From contig NC_133663.1 in NCBI RefSeq assembly GCF_037893015.1, positions 226,025,199-226,089,198 of the forward strand: 64,000 nucleotides of DNA, in the 5' to 3' direction. Below are positions 34,136 to 46,943 of the stretch, in pieces. Origin of the DNA: Macrotis lagotis (lineage: Eukaryota; Chordata; Mammalia; Peramelemorphia; Peramelidae). Position numbers and translations under genes: made by a program. Numbering within the stretch: the first letter of the stretch is position 1; each line of letters begins with the position of its first letter. The notes below the pieces were generated by a model that ran no database searches, was not told the origin of the DNA, and saw nothing but the letters and a program-made list of their open reading frames with translations.

Positions 34136-36880
34136 TTTATATTTTTAAACTATAATGTTTTTATTGTTAATTAAATAGCAAATGTTCAATAAACACCAAA
34201 ATTCTTATTACTGAGATAAGGACTCACTATTTGATAAGAGCTATTGGAAAAATTAGACAACAATAGATAGGAAAGAAATCAGATTTAGTCTACTACCTCA
34301 TACCTCACAGGAGAATGGCTCTTATTCTTATAAATCTGAATCACCTTGCTTTTTTGTAAATGAGACATTTATCTAAGAAACTTGTAATAATTTTTCTCAG
34401 CTAAATGTTTACCTTTTAATTTTAGTCCTATTGGATTTGTTTGTTTAGAATGTTTTTAGTTTTATCAAATTGAAATGACCTCTCTTATTTTCTGTTATTC
34501 TTTTGATCCCTTGCATGATCATGAATTTTTCTTCTCTCCATAGATTTGAAATGTAATTTCTTCCTTTTTCTTCTAATTTTTCATGTGATCTTTTACATCT
34601 AGGTCTATATCCATTAGGAATATATCTGTGTGTGAGGTATTGAGGTAGTGATCTAAATCTTTACTTGTTTTACCTCTCAAAGAAGATTAAAAGTTTCCTG
34701 AGGAGCAAGGACTATACTCCATATTCTTTGCATCATCCATAAGGCCTAGAATAGTATCCTCCACAATAAAAATTTCTTACTGAGGGTTTCAAATGGGGTG
34801 GGGGGCTCTACAGTGTCCTGTGAGCACATTGTAAAGGGTACTCCTATTCAGAAGGGATTGGCCCAAATCTCTTCTGAAGTCTTTTGACTCTGACAATCTC
34901 TGAATCTATAAAATGAGCATGAATTATCATTTTAAGTTATAGTTCACATTCATCTTTAAAACATTTTGTGAAGTAGGACCCTTAAGGGAACTGTGAATAT
35001 TACCATATATTGCTTTCCCTACCCCCATCTTTCCTGATCATGGTTAGGTAGGAACTAAGATGAGGCTAAATGATTGGTCTGTGAATAAGAATTTTCATAC
35101 ACATAAAAAATTGAAAATATAACTGTCTTGCACTAGTGAAGATATAGCAGTGGGTAATTCAAAAGCTGTTTTTATTGGACCTCATTCCATATTCCTCTGC
35201 TTCCCTGACTTGTTTAATTCATAGCACGAGGCAGTGGGGTCTTAGTTTCCTGTGAGTGTGGATAATATGTGTACAGATAATAAAAAGGCGACTGTCTAAA
35301 CCAGTGACATGTGGTAAGGTCCAAGCACAAACAGTATCAGAATCATATTTCGCACTGTATGAGCCTTATAGAGGTAGCACAGCACACTCAAGCACACCCC
35401 AGTTAGTGAGGCAGATATACTGACTGGACGATCCTGGATGATCAAGATCAGCAATACTAAATATCTTATGCATTTATGTGAAATACATCTTCTAGCCAAT
35501 AGAAAATGAATATATACAATAAAAGGGTCTACAAATGTTACATTGGTGACAGAGAAATAGAAACAGGCATGAGCCACTTTTTGAGGGATTATTGTGTAAT
35601 CTGAGGTGAGACACAGTTTTCCTCTGCCTCACATATTTGCATATTTACTAAAATATGCAAATTCAGCTGTTTTAGTCTATGAAAATCACTGGAATCATAT
35701 TACACATTATACATCACATATTACATATATAACAATATACAAATTACATATATAACAGATCAGTGAGCAAGTATTAATATTTATTTTATTTCATTATTCT
35801 TATCTTTTTACTTTTCATGCTATTAGGGGAAACTCTGCCTTCTCTGCCTTCCCTGACCCCCGGTCCCAGGTCTAAGCCTCAGGTCATCAAATCATAATTT
35901 TGTGGAATCAAAAGGGGCTTTAGAAATAATCTAATCTAAACTTTTCATTTTAAAAAGTAACTGGAGCCCAAAGACTTACCTGACGTGTTATATGAGATAT
36001 AATACTTAATTTACCCAAAGTCACAATGACAAAGCCAAAATTAGAACCCTGTCCTACTGATTTAAATCTAACATCTTTCTATTATGCCATACTATCCAAT
36101 TCATAAGAACATAGATATAGATATAGCCTTAAGGGTTCATGCAATCATCATCTCTATGAAATTCCTAGAAATATATCCTCTCTATGTAACCACAAAGGCA
36201 AGAGAGAATTAGAGAAAACCTTTCAGGTCTGGACTTAAATTTCAAATCACAATTAATTTCTTCTGAGGTAGAGAAATTTCTAAAGCACTTCATGCATAAC
36301 TATACCTATAATAAATATTATTTGGTGACAATGAATTTTCTTTATGTAATACCCTGAGGATTAAATTAGGAAAAAAAAACTGAATCCTCCTTGAATTATT
36401 CTACTAAATTAATGGTTATCATTGTCTAGTGCAAACTTCATCCTCTCCTCTCCAGTTCTTAAATTATGAGAGTCAAGATCAAATCAATTCATGTCAATAT
36501 ACTAGCTAATGCTCTTCCCCATCCCTATCAAGTTCCAGAACAAAAAGTTTCTCCCTGCCTATTTCTCCACTCTGGAGTCCACTGCTGGAGTCTCTGGGAG
36601 AGACTGTAGTCTCTGCCCTTTAAATTTAAGTTCCTTCAGGGCAGGAGACTCTTTGAGTTTTGTATTGGAATGCTCAGACCTTAGCACAGTTAAGCTTAAA
36701 CATAAAAAGGACTTTAACTAAGCTATTTTATCCTTTTTCCATTTTATTTTATTCATTCATTCATAATTAGCACACTTTGTTTGGGGTACTTTTTAAACAA
36801 TTGAATAATGTCCCTTAGTGGTTATCCTATTTGAACATCTGAAATCTAAAATGTATGTGTGTGTATATGTTTACACACAC
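34136..36880. other. Intronic DNA with little recognisable content
   Basis: 34440-34680 vaguely resembles antisense L1 ORF2 ('aaatgacctctcttattttc'). A MIR-like unit lies at about 35885-36095 ('tagaaataatctaatctaaa', 'acccaaagtcacaatgacaa'). I see no other repeat and no exon. Confidence 0.45.
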
Positions 36881-36886
36881 TCATAG

Positions 36887-37200
36887 GGGCAGCTAGGTGG
36901 GACAGTGGATAGATCACTGACCTTGGAGTCAGGAAGACCAGAGTTCAAATCTGATCTCAGACAGCTGACATTAACTAACTGTGTGACTCTGGGCAAGTTA
37001 CTTAACTTTGACTGCCTCGCATTCAGAGCCATCTCCAGTCGTCCTGATTCATATCTGGCCACTGGACCTAGACGGTTCTGAAGGAGAGAGTGAGTCTGAT
37101 GACTTAGCACAGCCTCTCTCACTCAAATTCAATTCACCTGCTTGTCATGACATCACCTCCCCGATATCATGATCTTCTTCAAGAATGAAGGACAAACATT
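36887..37200 (+). mobile_element. CORE-SINE with a second type of long tail
   Basis: The head 'ggggcagctaggtgggacag' and CORE are followed by a different 3' part: 'gccatctccagtcgtcctga', 'ggccactggacctagacggt', 'tgacatcacctccccgatat' and 'cttcaagaatgaaggacaaa'. An antisense copy is at 40598. Confidence 0.88.
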
Positions 37201-37204
37201 GCAC

Positions 37205-38572
37205 ATAACCATATATATATGTAGCTAAATTCATAATTCTTTAAATATGTACTTATTATGAGTAATACTTAACAGACTCAAATTTACTTTGTAGCATTAG
37301 TCAAAAGCATTTTAAGCACTTAATATATATGTTGTCTATGTATTTGTTCCATTTGTTTATGGAAAGGAATAGGAGTCAGGGTGAGAAGGCATTTGAACTG
37401 AAAAACAGTGATGGAAAAGATTATATTTAAACTTGTTTCTATAATGATGTTGTTTTGTCTTCTAAATATGTAATACACCTATTATTATAGTACTCAGCCT
37501 GGGTAGGAGCTGTGACATTTATATATCTAGTTGAAAGTTTAAGACTTGAAAGAGTAGTATTGTGTGTCTTCCTCTTTTGAGTCAGCATTGCATGCAAAGT
37601 TTGCTGGGATTAAATAAATAAATATGATTGTAGTTTTCCTACCAGGCACACCCTTGAGAACAACCTAACTTTGTTCTGAGAAAAATTAATAAACAAATAT
37701 GTTAAAACTTGTACTAAGAAGCTGAAAACTAGTATGTAAAGAGTAAGATCAGTAGTAAAAAGTATTTAAGACACAATACCCACCCATAATACTATTTTGG
37801 CTCAAATAACCCAAGTATTTTAAGTTAAAGGGTGACTGTTAGATATACCCATTTTCCTTCCATCTAAGGAACAATATTAATTAATTTCTTTCTCTGTAGT
37901 TACTTAATATCCTCTTCTTAAACTTCCCTCTCTCTCACAATGAAATGTCCAAGTCCATTCCATTGGTAGTTTTTTTGGTCTAAAAAGGAAGGATGGTTGT
38001 TGTCAGATTTTCCAAATCTACTTTGTCAAAAGTCAAGACTTTTGTAGTCTTGGTAAAGAAATCCAGATATTGAATATGACTAGAAATAGGTCTTGATGTA
38101 TTTATTCCACTTTTTACCATTTCTGCATCTTGAAAAAAGCCCTACTGGGATGGAGTGTTCAACTGATTATCAGACATGCTAAATACACATACCTTCCTCC
38201 AGCTATGCCTGCTGGTCTAGGAAATGACTAATTTCACAGGGAACCAGGCTTGCCCACCCAACCTCTTGAATGTATCCTCTATTTTCGGGCAATTCTATAC
38301 TAATTAAAATGAATAAATACTATTTTTCAAATCTAACAGTTGAGCAATACACATTACTAATTAATAGTTAATATCCAAGAAATGAGGATACTTTGGATTA
38401 GTGAAATGGACAATATTTGGGGGTTACTTTCCCTTCATTGGTTCATGAAACTGGTTTTGTTTTAAAATATTTTGATAATTGTATTTCGATTTAGTTAGTT
38501 CTCTTTGTAACCCTTATGTATTCTATTTCATGCATTAAAAACATTATTCTGAGAAGGGGTCCATAAGTTTCA

Positions 38573-38623
<51 letters not shown>

Positions 38624-39535
38624 AAAAATTTCTGAAATAGAGGATCTCTAAGATTTCTTGAAGCTCTAAAAATCCTGTGAAATTACATACTCCACATCTC
38701 TGAATCCTGTTAATATAATGAAAATATTAATTGTGTTCCATTGGGTAAATTAGTTACTGATTCCTAGTTATCTGACTCCTCAGACTATTACAAATTGATT
38801 TAAGAGTTGCATTGGTGAGTTACTAATGGCAGTCTGTTGGTATACTTATTTCTTATTTCTTTAAAATTCCAAATTTCTAAAATTGCATTTTTGCCTCAGA
38901 CCACAAATATAAATGAACACAAGGATGATAGCACACAACTTCATAAACTAAGATTTTAATTTTACAATATTCAAAACATGAAGTTCCCATGGAATACCTG
39001 CTTTTTCAAAGGGAAAGTCAACTAATAGGTATCCCTGAACTTTCTCAGCCTTGCTCACATGAAGTAAGCATTATTTCATAACTTTGGGTTGTGTCATTTA
39101 CCTCTAATTTGTCTGTTTTGAACTAAGTGGTAAAAGTATGGTGGGTGCTGTCTTAGAACCAATCATTAGGCAATTACCAGTGAATGGGTTTATTTAAAAA
39201 TTTATCAAACTAATGTCAGAGGACATTTGGGCTATATTTCATTTGAATCAGCAGAGGGCACTCTTAAGCAGGAATAAATTCAAAAGGCCTGTCAATCAAT
39301 ATTTTATAAATTAAAAACGTACATTTCGCATTTAGAGTTCTGCAAAATTAAAGTAGAGCCAACATTACTTCAAACTATCTGCTATCTAACAACAATCTAA
39401 TAATATGATATTATGTAATGTAATACAATATCACATAATATAAAATACATTATAATATACTCTTATAATTGTTATAATCTAATATGGAAGTTGATTCAAA
39501 TAGAGATGTATTGTGGAAGGAACATTGACTCCAAA
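37205..39535. other. Intronic DNA, mostly no recognised repeat
   Basis: Holds a (CA)n microsatellite at 38575-38619 (about 22 units) but no SINE, MIR or coding exon that I can see. It is one of the repeat-poor stretches of the intron. Confidence 0.5.
38575..38619. repeat. (CA)n microsatellite
   Basis: About 22 uninterrupted AC units, likely polymorphic. Confidence 0.95.
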
Positions 39536-39539
39536 GAAA

Positions 39540-39795
39540 GAACAGGTTCTCACATCTTAGAGGCAGTGGAGACAGAGTTGGAAAACCTGAATTCATATCT
39601 ACTCATAGATATTAGCCCTATAACTAAGCAAATTGCTTAATCACTATCTGCCTCGGTTTCCTCATCTGTAAAAAGTGAATAATAATACTTATTATATGTC
39701 CAAGATTATTGTGAAGATCAAATGAAATAATATTTGTAAAAGAGCTTTGCTATATAAATGTCAGCTACCATCATAATCATCATTATTATTACTTT
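39540..39795 (+). repeat. MIR, sense
   Basis: 'cttagaggcagtggagacag', 'ctcggtttcctcatctgtaa' and 'tatataaatgtcagctacca'. Confidence 0.75.
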
Positions 39796-40301
39796 ACGAT
39801 ATTGGATGATTTGCCTCATTTCCCTGGTCTCAGTTCACTCTTCTGAAAATTGAAGGGTTTATGCTAGATTATCTATTCTAACTTTGCCTTATAATTTTGG
39901 GATTCTAGATGACCTCCTAACACTGGGTCTGTGATCCTAAGATTTACAGTTTATATGTCTAAACACAACAATCACTTGTAAAACTTTATATTGGTTGGAT
40001 ACAAAAATACTGAAGTAATTTGGGGACTGGGAAGGAAGAAGTCCTAGTGCTAAGTCCTAGTCCTAAGAGAGTTTTAAGTGAACTGGTCTAGATGAAAGAA
40101 ATCTTGTAAAGGCCCTACATAGGGGGGAGAATCAAAAGATGAAATCAGGACCCCCAGGACATTATTATTATAGCTATAAGGAAGTAGGTTATAGTAAAGT
40201 TTAAGAGAGAGAAGCAAGTTGGAAAGAAGGAAGTGAAGGTAATTCAAAATATGAGTCATTTAAGTTGTCCACCTTATAGCTCATGGTCAAGAATTTTAAA
40301 G

Positions 40302-40370
40302 AGAGAGGAAATCCTAGCCACTTAACCCCATTTGCCTTGCAAAAAAAAAATTAAAAAAAGAGAGGAAATC
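40302..40370 (+). mobile_element. Very short 5'-truncated SINE with 12-bp TSD
   Basis: Only the last 27 bases of the SINE body (agccacttaaccccatttgccttgc region) plus an A-rich tail are present (40314-40358). It is framed by agagaggaaatc at 40302-40313 and 40359-40370. Confidence 0.93.
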
Positions 40371-40597
40371 AAGAGACATTTAAAACTTCAAGCATGGGGA
40401 TGAAGCAGTATGTGAAGCAGCAAGAACATTGGCCATTGAATCAAATGTGAAGTTCAATCCAGTTCCATGACCTGTGTGACCTTGGACTAGTCACCTTTCC
40501 ATGAACTGAGAAGGTTAGACTAGATAATCTCCAAGGACACTTAAAACTCTAAATTTTTGCCATTTTGTCTAGATTTCATTGGCATAAAGAACTCTTC

Positions 40598-40875
40598 AGA
40601 TGTTTGTTCTTTGTTCTCAAAGAAGACCATGATGTCAGGGTGGTGATGCTTTGCCAAGTCATCAGCCTCACTTTCTCCTCCAGAATCATCTGGGTTCAGT
40701 GGCTAGATATGAATCAGGACATCTGAAAATGATCCAGGATGTGAGGCAAGCAAGGTTAAATGACTTGCCCAAAGTCAAACAGCTAGTATCAAGTGTCTGG
40801 GGTCAAATTTGAACTCAGATCCTCAGATCCTCCTGACTCCAGGGTTCTATCCACTACACTTCCTCACTGCCCAAC
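40598..40875 (-). repeat. CORE-SINE with second-type long tail, antisense
   Basis: 'ttctcaaagaagaccatgat', 'gtcatcagcctcactttctc', 'tgacttgcccaaagtcaaac' and 'ctatccactacacttcctca'. It is the antisense of the unit at 36887. Confidence 0.85.
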
Positions 40876-41174
40876 TCCTCATGAGTTATTCCATCTAGAA
40901 AAGCAGATTAGTGTTTTCTCTTATTTTATGGTTTTAAAATCCTTAGGCAATGATTTGTTCAGGGTCCCATAGAAATTAAGTGTCAGAAGAATGATTTGAA
41001 CCTCTAGCTTTCTGATTTGGGGACCAGCTCTCTATCTCACCACATTGCTTTTATGATTCTTTTAGTGACCTAACAATGATGCTTGAGAAAGAAATTTCCA
41101 GCTTCTAGTTATTCTTACAGCTCCACGATGGAGACAAAGAGACTAGGTCATATGCAATGGCTAAAGGACAACTC

Positions 41175-41409
41175 ATTGTTAAGACCAGCTGCAACAACAG
41201 GATAATGGTAGTACCATGAAAGGAACTAAATTAGCATTTGCAGAAATGCTACAGTATTTATGCCAGGAGAAAATACTCTTCTCATTTCCCTTTTTTTGTT
41301 CTTCTCTATCAATCAATGCCTTTGTCCTCCTCACCTACACACATGAGTCCTATTTAGACCCTTTTGTGAGTATCACCATTATCCTGTTGTTGCAGCTGGT
41401 CTTAACAAT
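41175..41409. repeat. Perfect 35-bp inverted repeat with 165-bp loop
   Basis: The left arm 41175-41209 (attgttaagaccagctgcaa...) and right arm 41375-41409 (accattatcctgttgttgca...) are exact reverse complements over 35 bases. The loop holds no recognised repeat. The small frame at 41216-41431 overlaps it but shows no recognisable protein. Confidence 0.95.
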
Positions 41410-41749
41410 AAGAGTAGTTGGTATTTTTTAAATAGTATTTTAAGGTTTTCAAAATACTTTCCATTCATTTATCTCATTTATTCCTTTAGCCAATTGTACT
41501 TGACCTATTCTTTTGTTTCCCCTTGTGGTCTCCCAATTGGCAAATCTGAGTGGCTAATATTCATTTAGCACCTGCAGCTATAGCTGCTTCCATATTTAGG
41601 GATCCGTGCCAGTATTTGTAACTGTTCGTGAATGCTGCCCAGCCTGAGGACTCTGACTAGTAATGGTCAAGGGAGCCAGTTACTTAGTGAAGAATATTTA
41701 GTGTGGCATAATTACAGTTCACTTTAATCCTCATATTCATAAATGTGCA

Positions 41750-41881
41750 TGCTCTATATAACCTACATCAAATTGCTTACCATCTTAAGAAAGGGTGAGG
41801 GGAGAAAATCTGTAACTCAAAATTTTATTTAAAAATGAATGTTAATTAACTTTATGTGTAATTAACAAAAATAAAATACTG
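41750..41881 (+). repeat. L1 3' terminus, sense, severely 5'-truncated
   Basis: 'aacctacatcaaattgctta', 'aatctgtaactcaaaatttt' and 'aaaaatgaatgttaattaac', ending 'aacaaaaataaaatactgt', the usual marsupial L1 3' end. Confidence 0.8.
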
Positions 41882-43157
41882 TTTGAAACAAATAAAAAAG
41901 TACACATGTATGTACTACCAGAAAATTGCACTGACAATTTATTTGATAATAAATTCAATTAGCTACTTTTAGTAAAGACACCACAGTGTCACATGGAAGC
42001 AAATTTCAAATGCAAGGGATGAAACTTTCAGACTTTGATGAAGAAAGGCAAATGCAGTTGTGTCAGTAAATATTTAACAACTGTCTCTCTGGGGAAAATG
42101 TACACAGGATATACTTTTTAGTTTAATCTGCATTATTAATATTTTCTTTGTCAGTTTTTAAAGTCTAGACAATCAAAGCAAAAGTCAAATCCTGATTTAT
42201 AGCTTTGCATATTTCCCAGAGGAGGGATTTGAACCTATCTTTCTGATTGGGGGCCAGCTGTCTATCTCTCCACATTGCTTTTATGATCCTTTCAGACTTA
42301 CACTGAAAATTTAATAATCGGTTCCAAGTCAAGGAGATTCCAGAACATCCTTGTATGCCTTCTTCATTTCTCATTTAACAACCAGCCCAAGCATATCCAA
42401 CCTCAGCTCCTCAGTCCCCAGTTCTCTCGAGATCATCAGGACTTGTTCCCCATCTGTGAACATTCACTAGCCTTACTGTGTGTATTTTGAAAGATTTTAC
42501 ATTTAGAGATTGTGAAGCATCAAGAAAGTTTAATGGGCTGAACAGTCCTTGAGTAACAAATGAAAAGACTCTGAGAAGGTCAGGGGTGGTAGATAGATTG
42601 CTAACATTTTTTATGCTAAGTATATGATACAGGATTGGTCATATAGCAAGGATGATAGGCAACAGATGGATTCCCAGACTTGGAGACTAGAGTCCATAGC
42701 AACATGAATAGTTGACCAAAAGACTGGAAACTCAGCTGAGCCAATGATCTGGTATTCTGGACAGAAATGGAAATATGGAGGATAATATCAGTTTTAATGT
42801 TTGTTTGATCTGGAGTCTCAATCTCCTGGGTGAAGAAGGATCCTAGTAGAAAGGAATAGAAAGAAGATAGTCACCTATTTTAGCATTTTAGATAGTGAGG
42901 AGAACTATGCCTTTTTACTCATTTTAGGGTCCATGAGAGGGCAAGTGGCAGTTTTGACTAAATATCCTATTGCTATAATGTAAATATATTCCTACTCCCC
43001 CTAAATCTCAGTAGAGTTAATTTTGATTATAAACAGAAATTATTATATCTAAGAAGCTATATTATTGATGTTCATCAAAGGCAGATCAACTTGGGCCAAG
43101 AATAGAAGTCAATCATTAAAGAATTCTTGGATGTCATCAAATATAAGAGAAAATAGT
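41882..43157. other. Intronic DNA without a recognised repeat
   Basis: About 1.3 kb. A faint MIR-like piece occurs near 42215-42300 ('gagggatttgaacctatctt'), repeating text near 40995. Nothing coding was recognised. Confidence 0.45.
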
Positions 43158-43282
43158 TTGGGGTTTTTTAGAGGTAAATGTGGTTAAGTGACTTGCCCAG
43201 GGTCACACAACTAGTAAGGGTGTGAGACTACATTTGAACTCAGGTCCTCTTGAAGCCAGTGTTCTATCCACCATGTTGTCTA
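43158..43282 (-). repeat. CORE-SINE, antisense
   Basis: 'aatgtggttaagtgacttgc', 'gtcacacaactagtaagggt' and 'ccagtgttctatccaccatg'. Confidence 0.8.
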
Positions 43283-43329
43283 TATGCCTCAAGGAATAAA
43301 TATTCAATTCACATTAAAATCATAAAATA

Positions 43330-43500
43330 GGCCACTTGACATGACCTCAGAGTCAGAGAAACCTGAATTCAAGTTCTATTTCTGACTCATGTTAGTTTTA
43401 TAATTATGCATAAGTCATTCCTCAGTCCTCTGGGGCTAATTTACTAAAAAGTGGCAGAGATGATGTTGGGTTTGCATTGGTAGAGGAAGTTCTAATATGA
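43330..43500 (+). repeat. CORE-SINE, sense, diverged
   Basis: 'gacctcagagtcagagaaac', 'ctgaattcaagttctatttc' and the tail-like 'ggcagagatgatgttgggtt'. Confidence 0.5.
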
Positions 43501-44029
43501 ATGGAATCATAGGTCCATGTCCTATCCCATCTTCTCCCCTAAATCGAATCAAGTCTTTCTTTATTAATAAATTATGTCCAAATTAATAAATTTGTCCAAA
43601 TTTTAAGTAAAAAGTGCCATCCTTGCTACCTATACAGGTGTATTCTCCAAAATAATGGATCTCAAGACTTATTCTCAAATAAATCAGTGATATCATCAAT
43701 ATGAATTACAATCATGCCTGCCCATCTTGCTTTTGATGCTTATCCTTGTCCTCCCATAAATTCATCTCACATCGGATCTACCCAACATGTTCTTGGTGTT
43801 GCAAGGATGCCACTGGAACATGGGTCCTGCCCATCTATTATCCCCAATTTTCATCTTATGACATTCCATCTACTTTATTTTCTCATCTGTTTCTTTGATG
43901 GCAGGAATTCTTTATCCAAGACTATGATTCACACAGTGTAAATTTATTAAAATGGAATTAGGAAGTAGGAAAGCTATATTTCAGTAGAATATTTATATAA
44001 TTGTAGTTTATAGGAGATCAAGATTTTCT

Positions 44030-44200
44030 TTTTTTTCTTTTTTTATACTTAATCTTTTTTTTTTTGCAAGGCAGTGGGGTTAAGTGGCTTGCCCAAGACC
44101 ACAAGGCTAGGTAATTATTAAGTGTCTGAGGCCAGATTTGAACCCAGGTACTCCTGACTCCAGGGCCAGTGCTTTATCCACTGCGCCACCTAGCTGCCCC
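44030..44200 (-). mobile_element. Marsupial CORE-SINE, antisense
   Basis: Poly-T, then 'gtggggttaagtggcttgcc' to 'actgcgccacctagctgccc'. Flanked by aagattttc on both sides. Confidence 0.92.
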
Positions 44201-44644
44201 AAGATTTTCAAGTTATAATTAAGTCCCTATTACTTGGAACGGGTTTGTCCCTTCAGGCCCTGACCCTTCTTAGGTAATACTCATCCCATGCTCAAAGAGG
44301 GTAAACTAGGTTGCAACTGAGGTGAGATGGTCGTCTTCACCCAAATTATGATTTATGCCTTAACAAATATCTTTCCTGGGAAGTTTGGAAGGTTAACAAG
44401 TTTCATATGAGATAACTGGTCATTGCACTTGAGACAAGAGTGATAGACCTCAATAGATTCAGGACAAGTTAGAGACAGGATCTCCTTTGTCTCTGTCTCT
44501 CTTCTGAATACTCTGGATGTCTCCAATAGACATTAGAAGCATAATCTGATATGTAATCTAATGATGCAGTTGAAGGAGGAAGACACCCCCCTTTCCCTGC
44601 CTTGTTTTGAAAATGCAATTGTAAGAGCAGATTTTTTAAAATAA

Positions 44645-44985
44645 ATATTCCATGTCAATACAATTTTTAAGATTAATTTTTAATAAAATTTTGAGTTGTA
44701 AATTTTTCCCTAACTTCTTCCCCTCCCTTTTAACTAAAATGGTAAACAATTTGATATAGCATATATGTATATATATATATGTATATATATATGTATACCA
44801 TCATGTAAAATGAATTTCCATACTAGTCATGTTGTGAAAGAAGAAAATGAAAAAGTAAAACAATCTATGAATAAAATAAATTGAAAACAGTATGCTTTTA
44901 TTTGCATTCAGATTCAATCAGTTTTCTCTTTTTGTTTTCCACCATGAGCATCTTTCCATCATTGTCACTGATAAACATTTTATTG
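44645..44985 (-). repeat. L1 3' UTR, antisense
   Basis: 'gaatttccatactagtcatg', 'ttgaaaacagtatgctttta' and 'tttgcattcagattcaatca', with an internal (TA)n/(TG) stretch at about 44761-44800. Confidence 0.7.
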
Positions 44986-45011
44986 AAGAACACACATTCT
45001 GATGAAAGAAA

Positions 45012-45175
45012 CTTGCAGCTGGTGCCATGGACAGGATAATGGATTTGGAATCAGAGATCTCTCTTCAAATCTTGTCATTTTACTGCTTATGTCACCATGA
45101 GCAAATCCTCTCTGGGCCTCAGTTTCCTTGTCTTAAAATGAGATGGCTAGATTATACAGCTCTAAATCCAATTAA
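45012..45175 (+). repeat. MIR, sense
   Basis: 'cttgcagctggtgccatgga', 'aatggatttggaatcagaga' and 'tctctgggcctcagtttcct'. Confidence 0.7.
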
Positions 45176-45349
45176 TTATTATTTCTCAAATCTGACAAGC
45201 CTACAAATATTGATAACACATTGATCATATAACCAGCTTCCAACTGCTCACAGTCTTAAAGAAGTAAAGAAGTAGAGTATATAAAATTATTTAGAGCATA
45301 AGAGAAATCAAGTTATTCGTCATCAACTCAAAGGAGAGGAGAGATAAAG

Positions 45350-45454
45350 GTGGGGGGGGGGGAGAGAGATGGAGACAGAGACAGGGAGCCAGAAACAGAG
45401 GCAACCAGACAGAGAGAGAGAGAGACAGAGAGACTGAGAAAGATTGAGAGAAAC

Positions 45455-45516
<62 letters not shown>

Positions 45517-45625
45517 AGAAGAAGAAGAAGGAGGAGGAGGAGGAGGAGGAGGAGGAGGAGGAGGAGGAGGAGGAGGAGGAGGAGGAGGAGGAGGAGGAGG
45601 AGGTGGAGGAGGAGGAGGTGGTTAG
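45350..45625. repeat. Compound (GA)n-(GAA)n-(GGA)n purine tract
   Basis: (GA) runs from about 45410, then GAA units near 45513-45529, then about 25 GGA units to 45603. The run 45457-45603 is 147 consecutive purines on the plus strand. Poly-Glu, poly-Gly, poly-Leu and poly-Ser frames are artefacts of it. Confidence 0.97.
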
Positions 45626-45721
45626 GGTGGGGCTGAGACTGGGGTGAGGAGTTGTATTTAAATAGCAGGAGTAGGCTGTACCCATGGAAAGAACCAGGGC
45701 ATGAATCCTGGGAACCCCAAA

Positions 45722-45870
45722 TCAATTAATCAACAAATATTTATTAAGAGCCTACTATGTGCCTATGCTAGGTGAAAATTCAAGTGTAAAGAACAAAACA
45801 ATTTTTATTTGCAATGAACTTACATTCCAATGGAGGAGACAACAAAATAGAAATAGAAATAAATACTTAT
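45722..45870 (+). repeat. Ancient interspersed repeat, 5' part
   Basis: 'caacaaatatttattaagag cctactatgtgcc' and 'gcaatgaacttacattccaa', the same family start as 19548. Confidence 0.5.
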
Positions 45871-45887
45871 ATGGATGCATAATAGCT

Positions 45888-46135
45888 GGAGCTTGGAGTC
45901 AGGAAGACTTGCAGTGTGACCTTAGACCAGTTACTAAACTTTTCAGTTTTCTTTTCTGTAAAATTAGAATAATAGCAATACCTGCCTTCCAGAGTTCTTT
46001 TGAGAATAAAATTATATATATATATGTATATATATACATACACACACACATATATATATATACACACATGGAGAGAGAGAGAACTTTGCAAATTTTAAAG
46101 AGTTATGTGAATGCTAGCTCTATTATTATTATTGT
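45888..46135 (+). repeat. MIR, sense, with internal (TA)n/(CA)n
   Basis: 'gcttggagtcaggaagactt', 'cagttttcttttctgtaaaa' and 'gtgaatgctagctctattat'. A tatata/cacaca stretch lies at about 46011-46068. Confidence 0.7.
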
Positions 46136-46644
46136 TGTTGTTGTTGCAAAAAATATATAAAGAGAATAAAAACAAATCAAAAAGATGGTTTAGGAGAGAG
46201 GTAACCTGCAGTTAGAGAGGTCAAGAAAGGCATCCTTTTAGACAGACAGGACTTCTGGTAGAATAGGTTAGGATAGAAAATAGTTTCTAAATAGAATTTT
46301 AATCTGTGATGATTATGGTAATGATCTCCCCAGGACCAACAACATTCATATACTGTTAAACTGAAAAAGGGTTTTTAAATTTTTTAGTAAGACAACACCT
46401 AGCGTTACAGTGAAGGAAACAGATCTAGGGAGCTAAGTGACTTTTCTAAAACCATATAGCTAGCCAGCTGAGTGACAGAGAAGATTGGGGGACTGGCTGT
46501 TCTGTCACTTAATCCAATTCTCTTTCCACATTCAAGCAAGGTTTTATAATACTATAATAGTCACCCCCATATCGCCATATCCCTCATGATCTCAGCATTG
46601 GCACCAAATAACATAGCAGAAGGCACTGTATATTTTAGATGTCT

Positions 46645-46896
46645 GTGATTTGTTGTTCTTGCTGACTTTGAATCTTCATGACCTCATTTGAGATTTTCTT
46701 GAGAAAGTTCCTGGAGTGGTTTGATATTTCTTTCTCCAGCTCATTTTACAAATGAGGAAACTGAAGCAAAGAGGGTTAAATGACTCCCCCACACAGCTAG
46801 TGAGAGTCTGAGGTAATTTTTAAACTCAGGAAGATGATTCTTTCTGACTCCAGGCCCAGCACTTACAGCACTTATCTACTGCACCATCTAACTGCC

Positions 46897-46900
<4 letters not shown>
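46645..46900 (-). repeat. Long-tailed CORE-SINE, antisense
   Basis: 'tgctgactttgaatcttcat', 'caaatgaggaaactgaagca' and 'ctactgcaccatctaactgc'. It is followed by an (AT)n tract at about 46900-47010. A short MIR fragment precedes it at about 46395-46480. Confidence 0.8.

Positions 46901-46943
<43 letters not shown>

Noticed and set aside
41216..41431. 71-codon frame overlapping the inverted repeat
   Set aside because: It resembles no protein I know, its last part is the repeat arm itself, and the start has no supporting context.
45291..45725. Leu/Ser-, Glu- and Gly-rich frames up to 144 codons
   Set aside because: Produced by the GA/GGA tract; no complexity outside the repeat.
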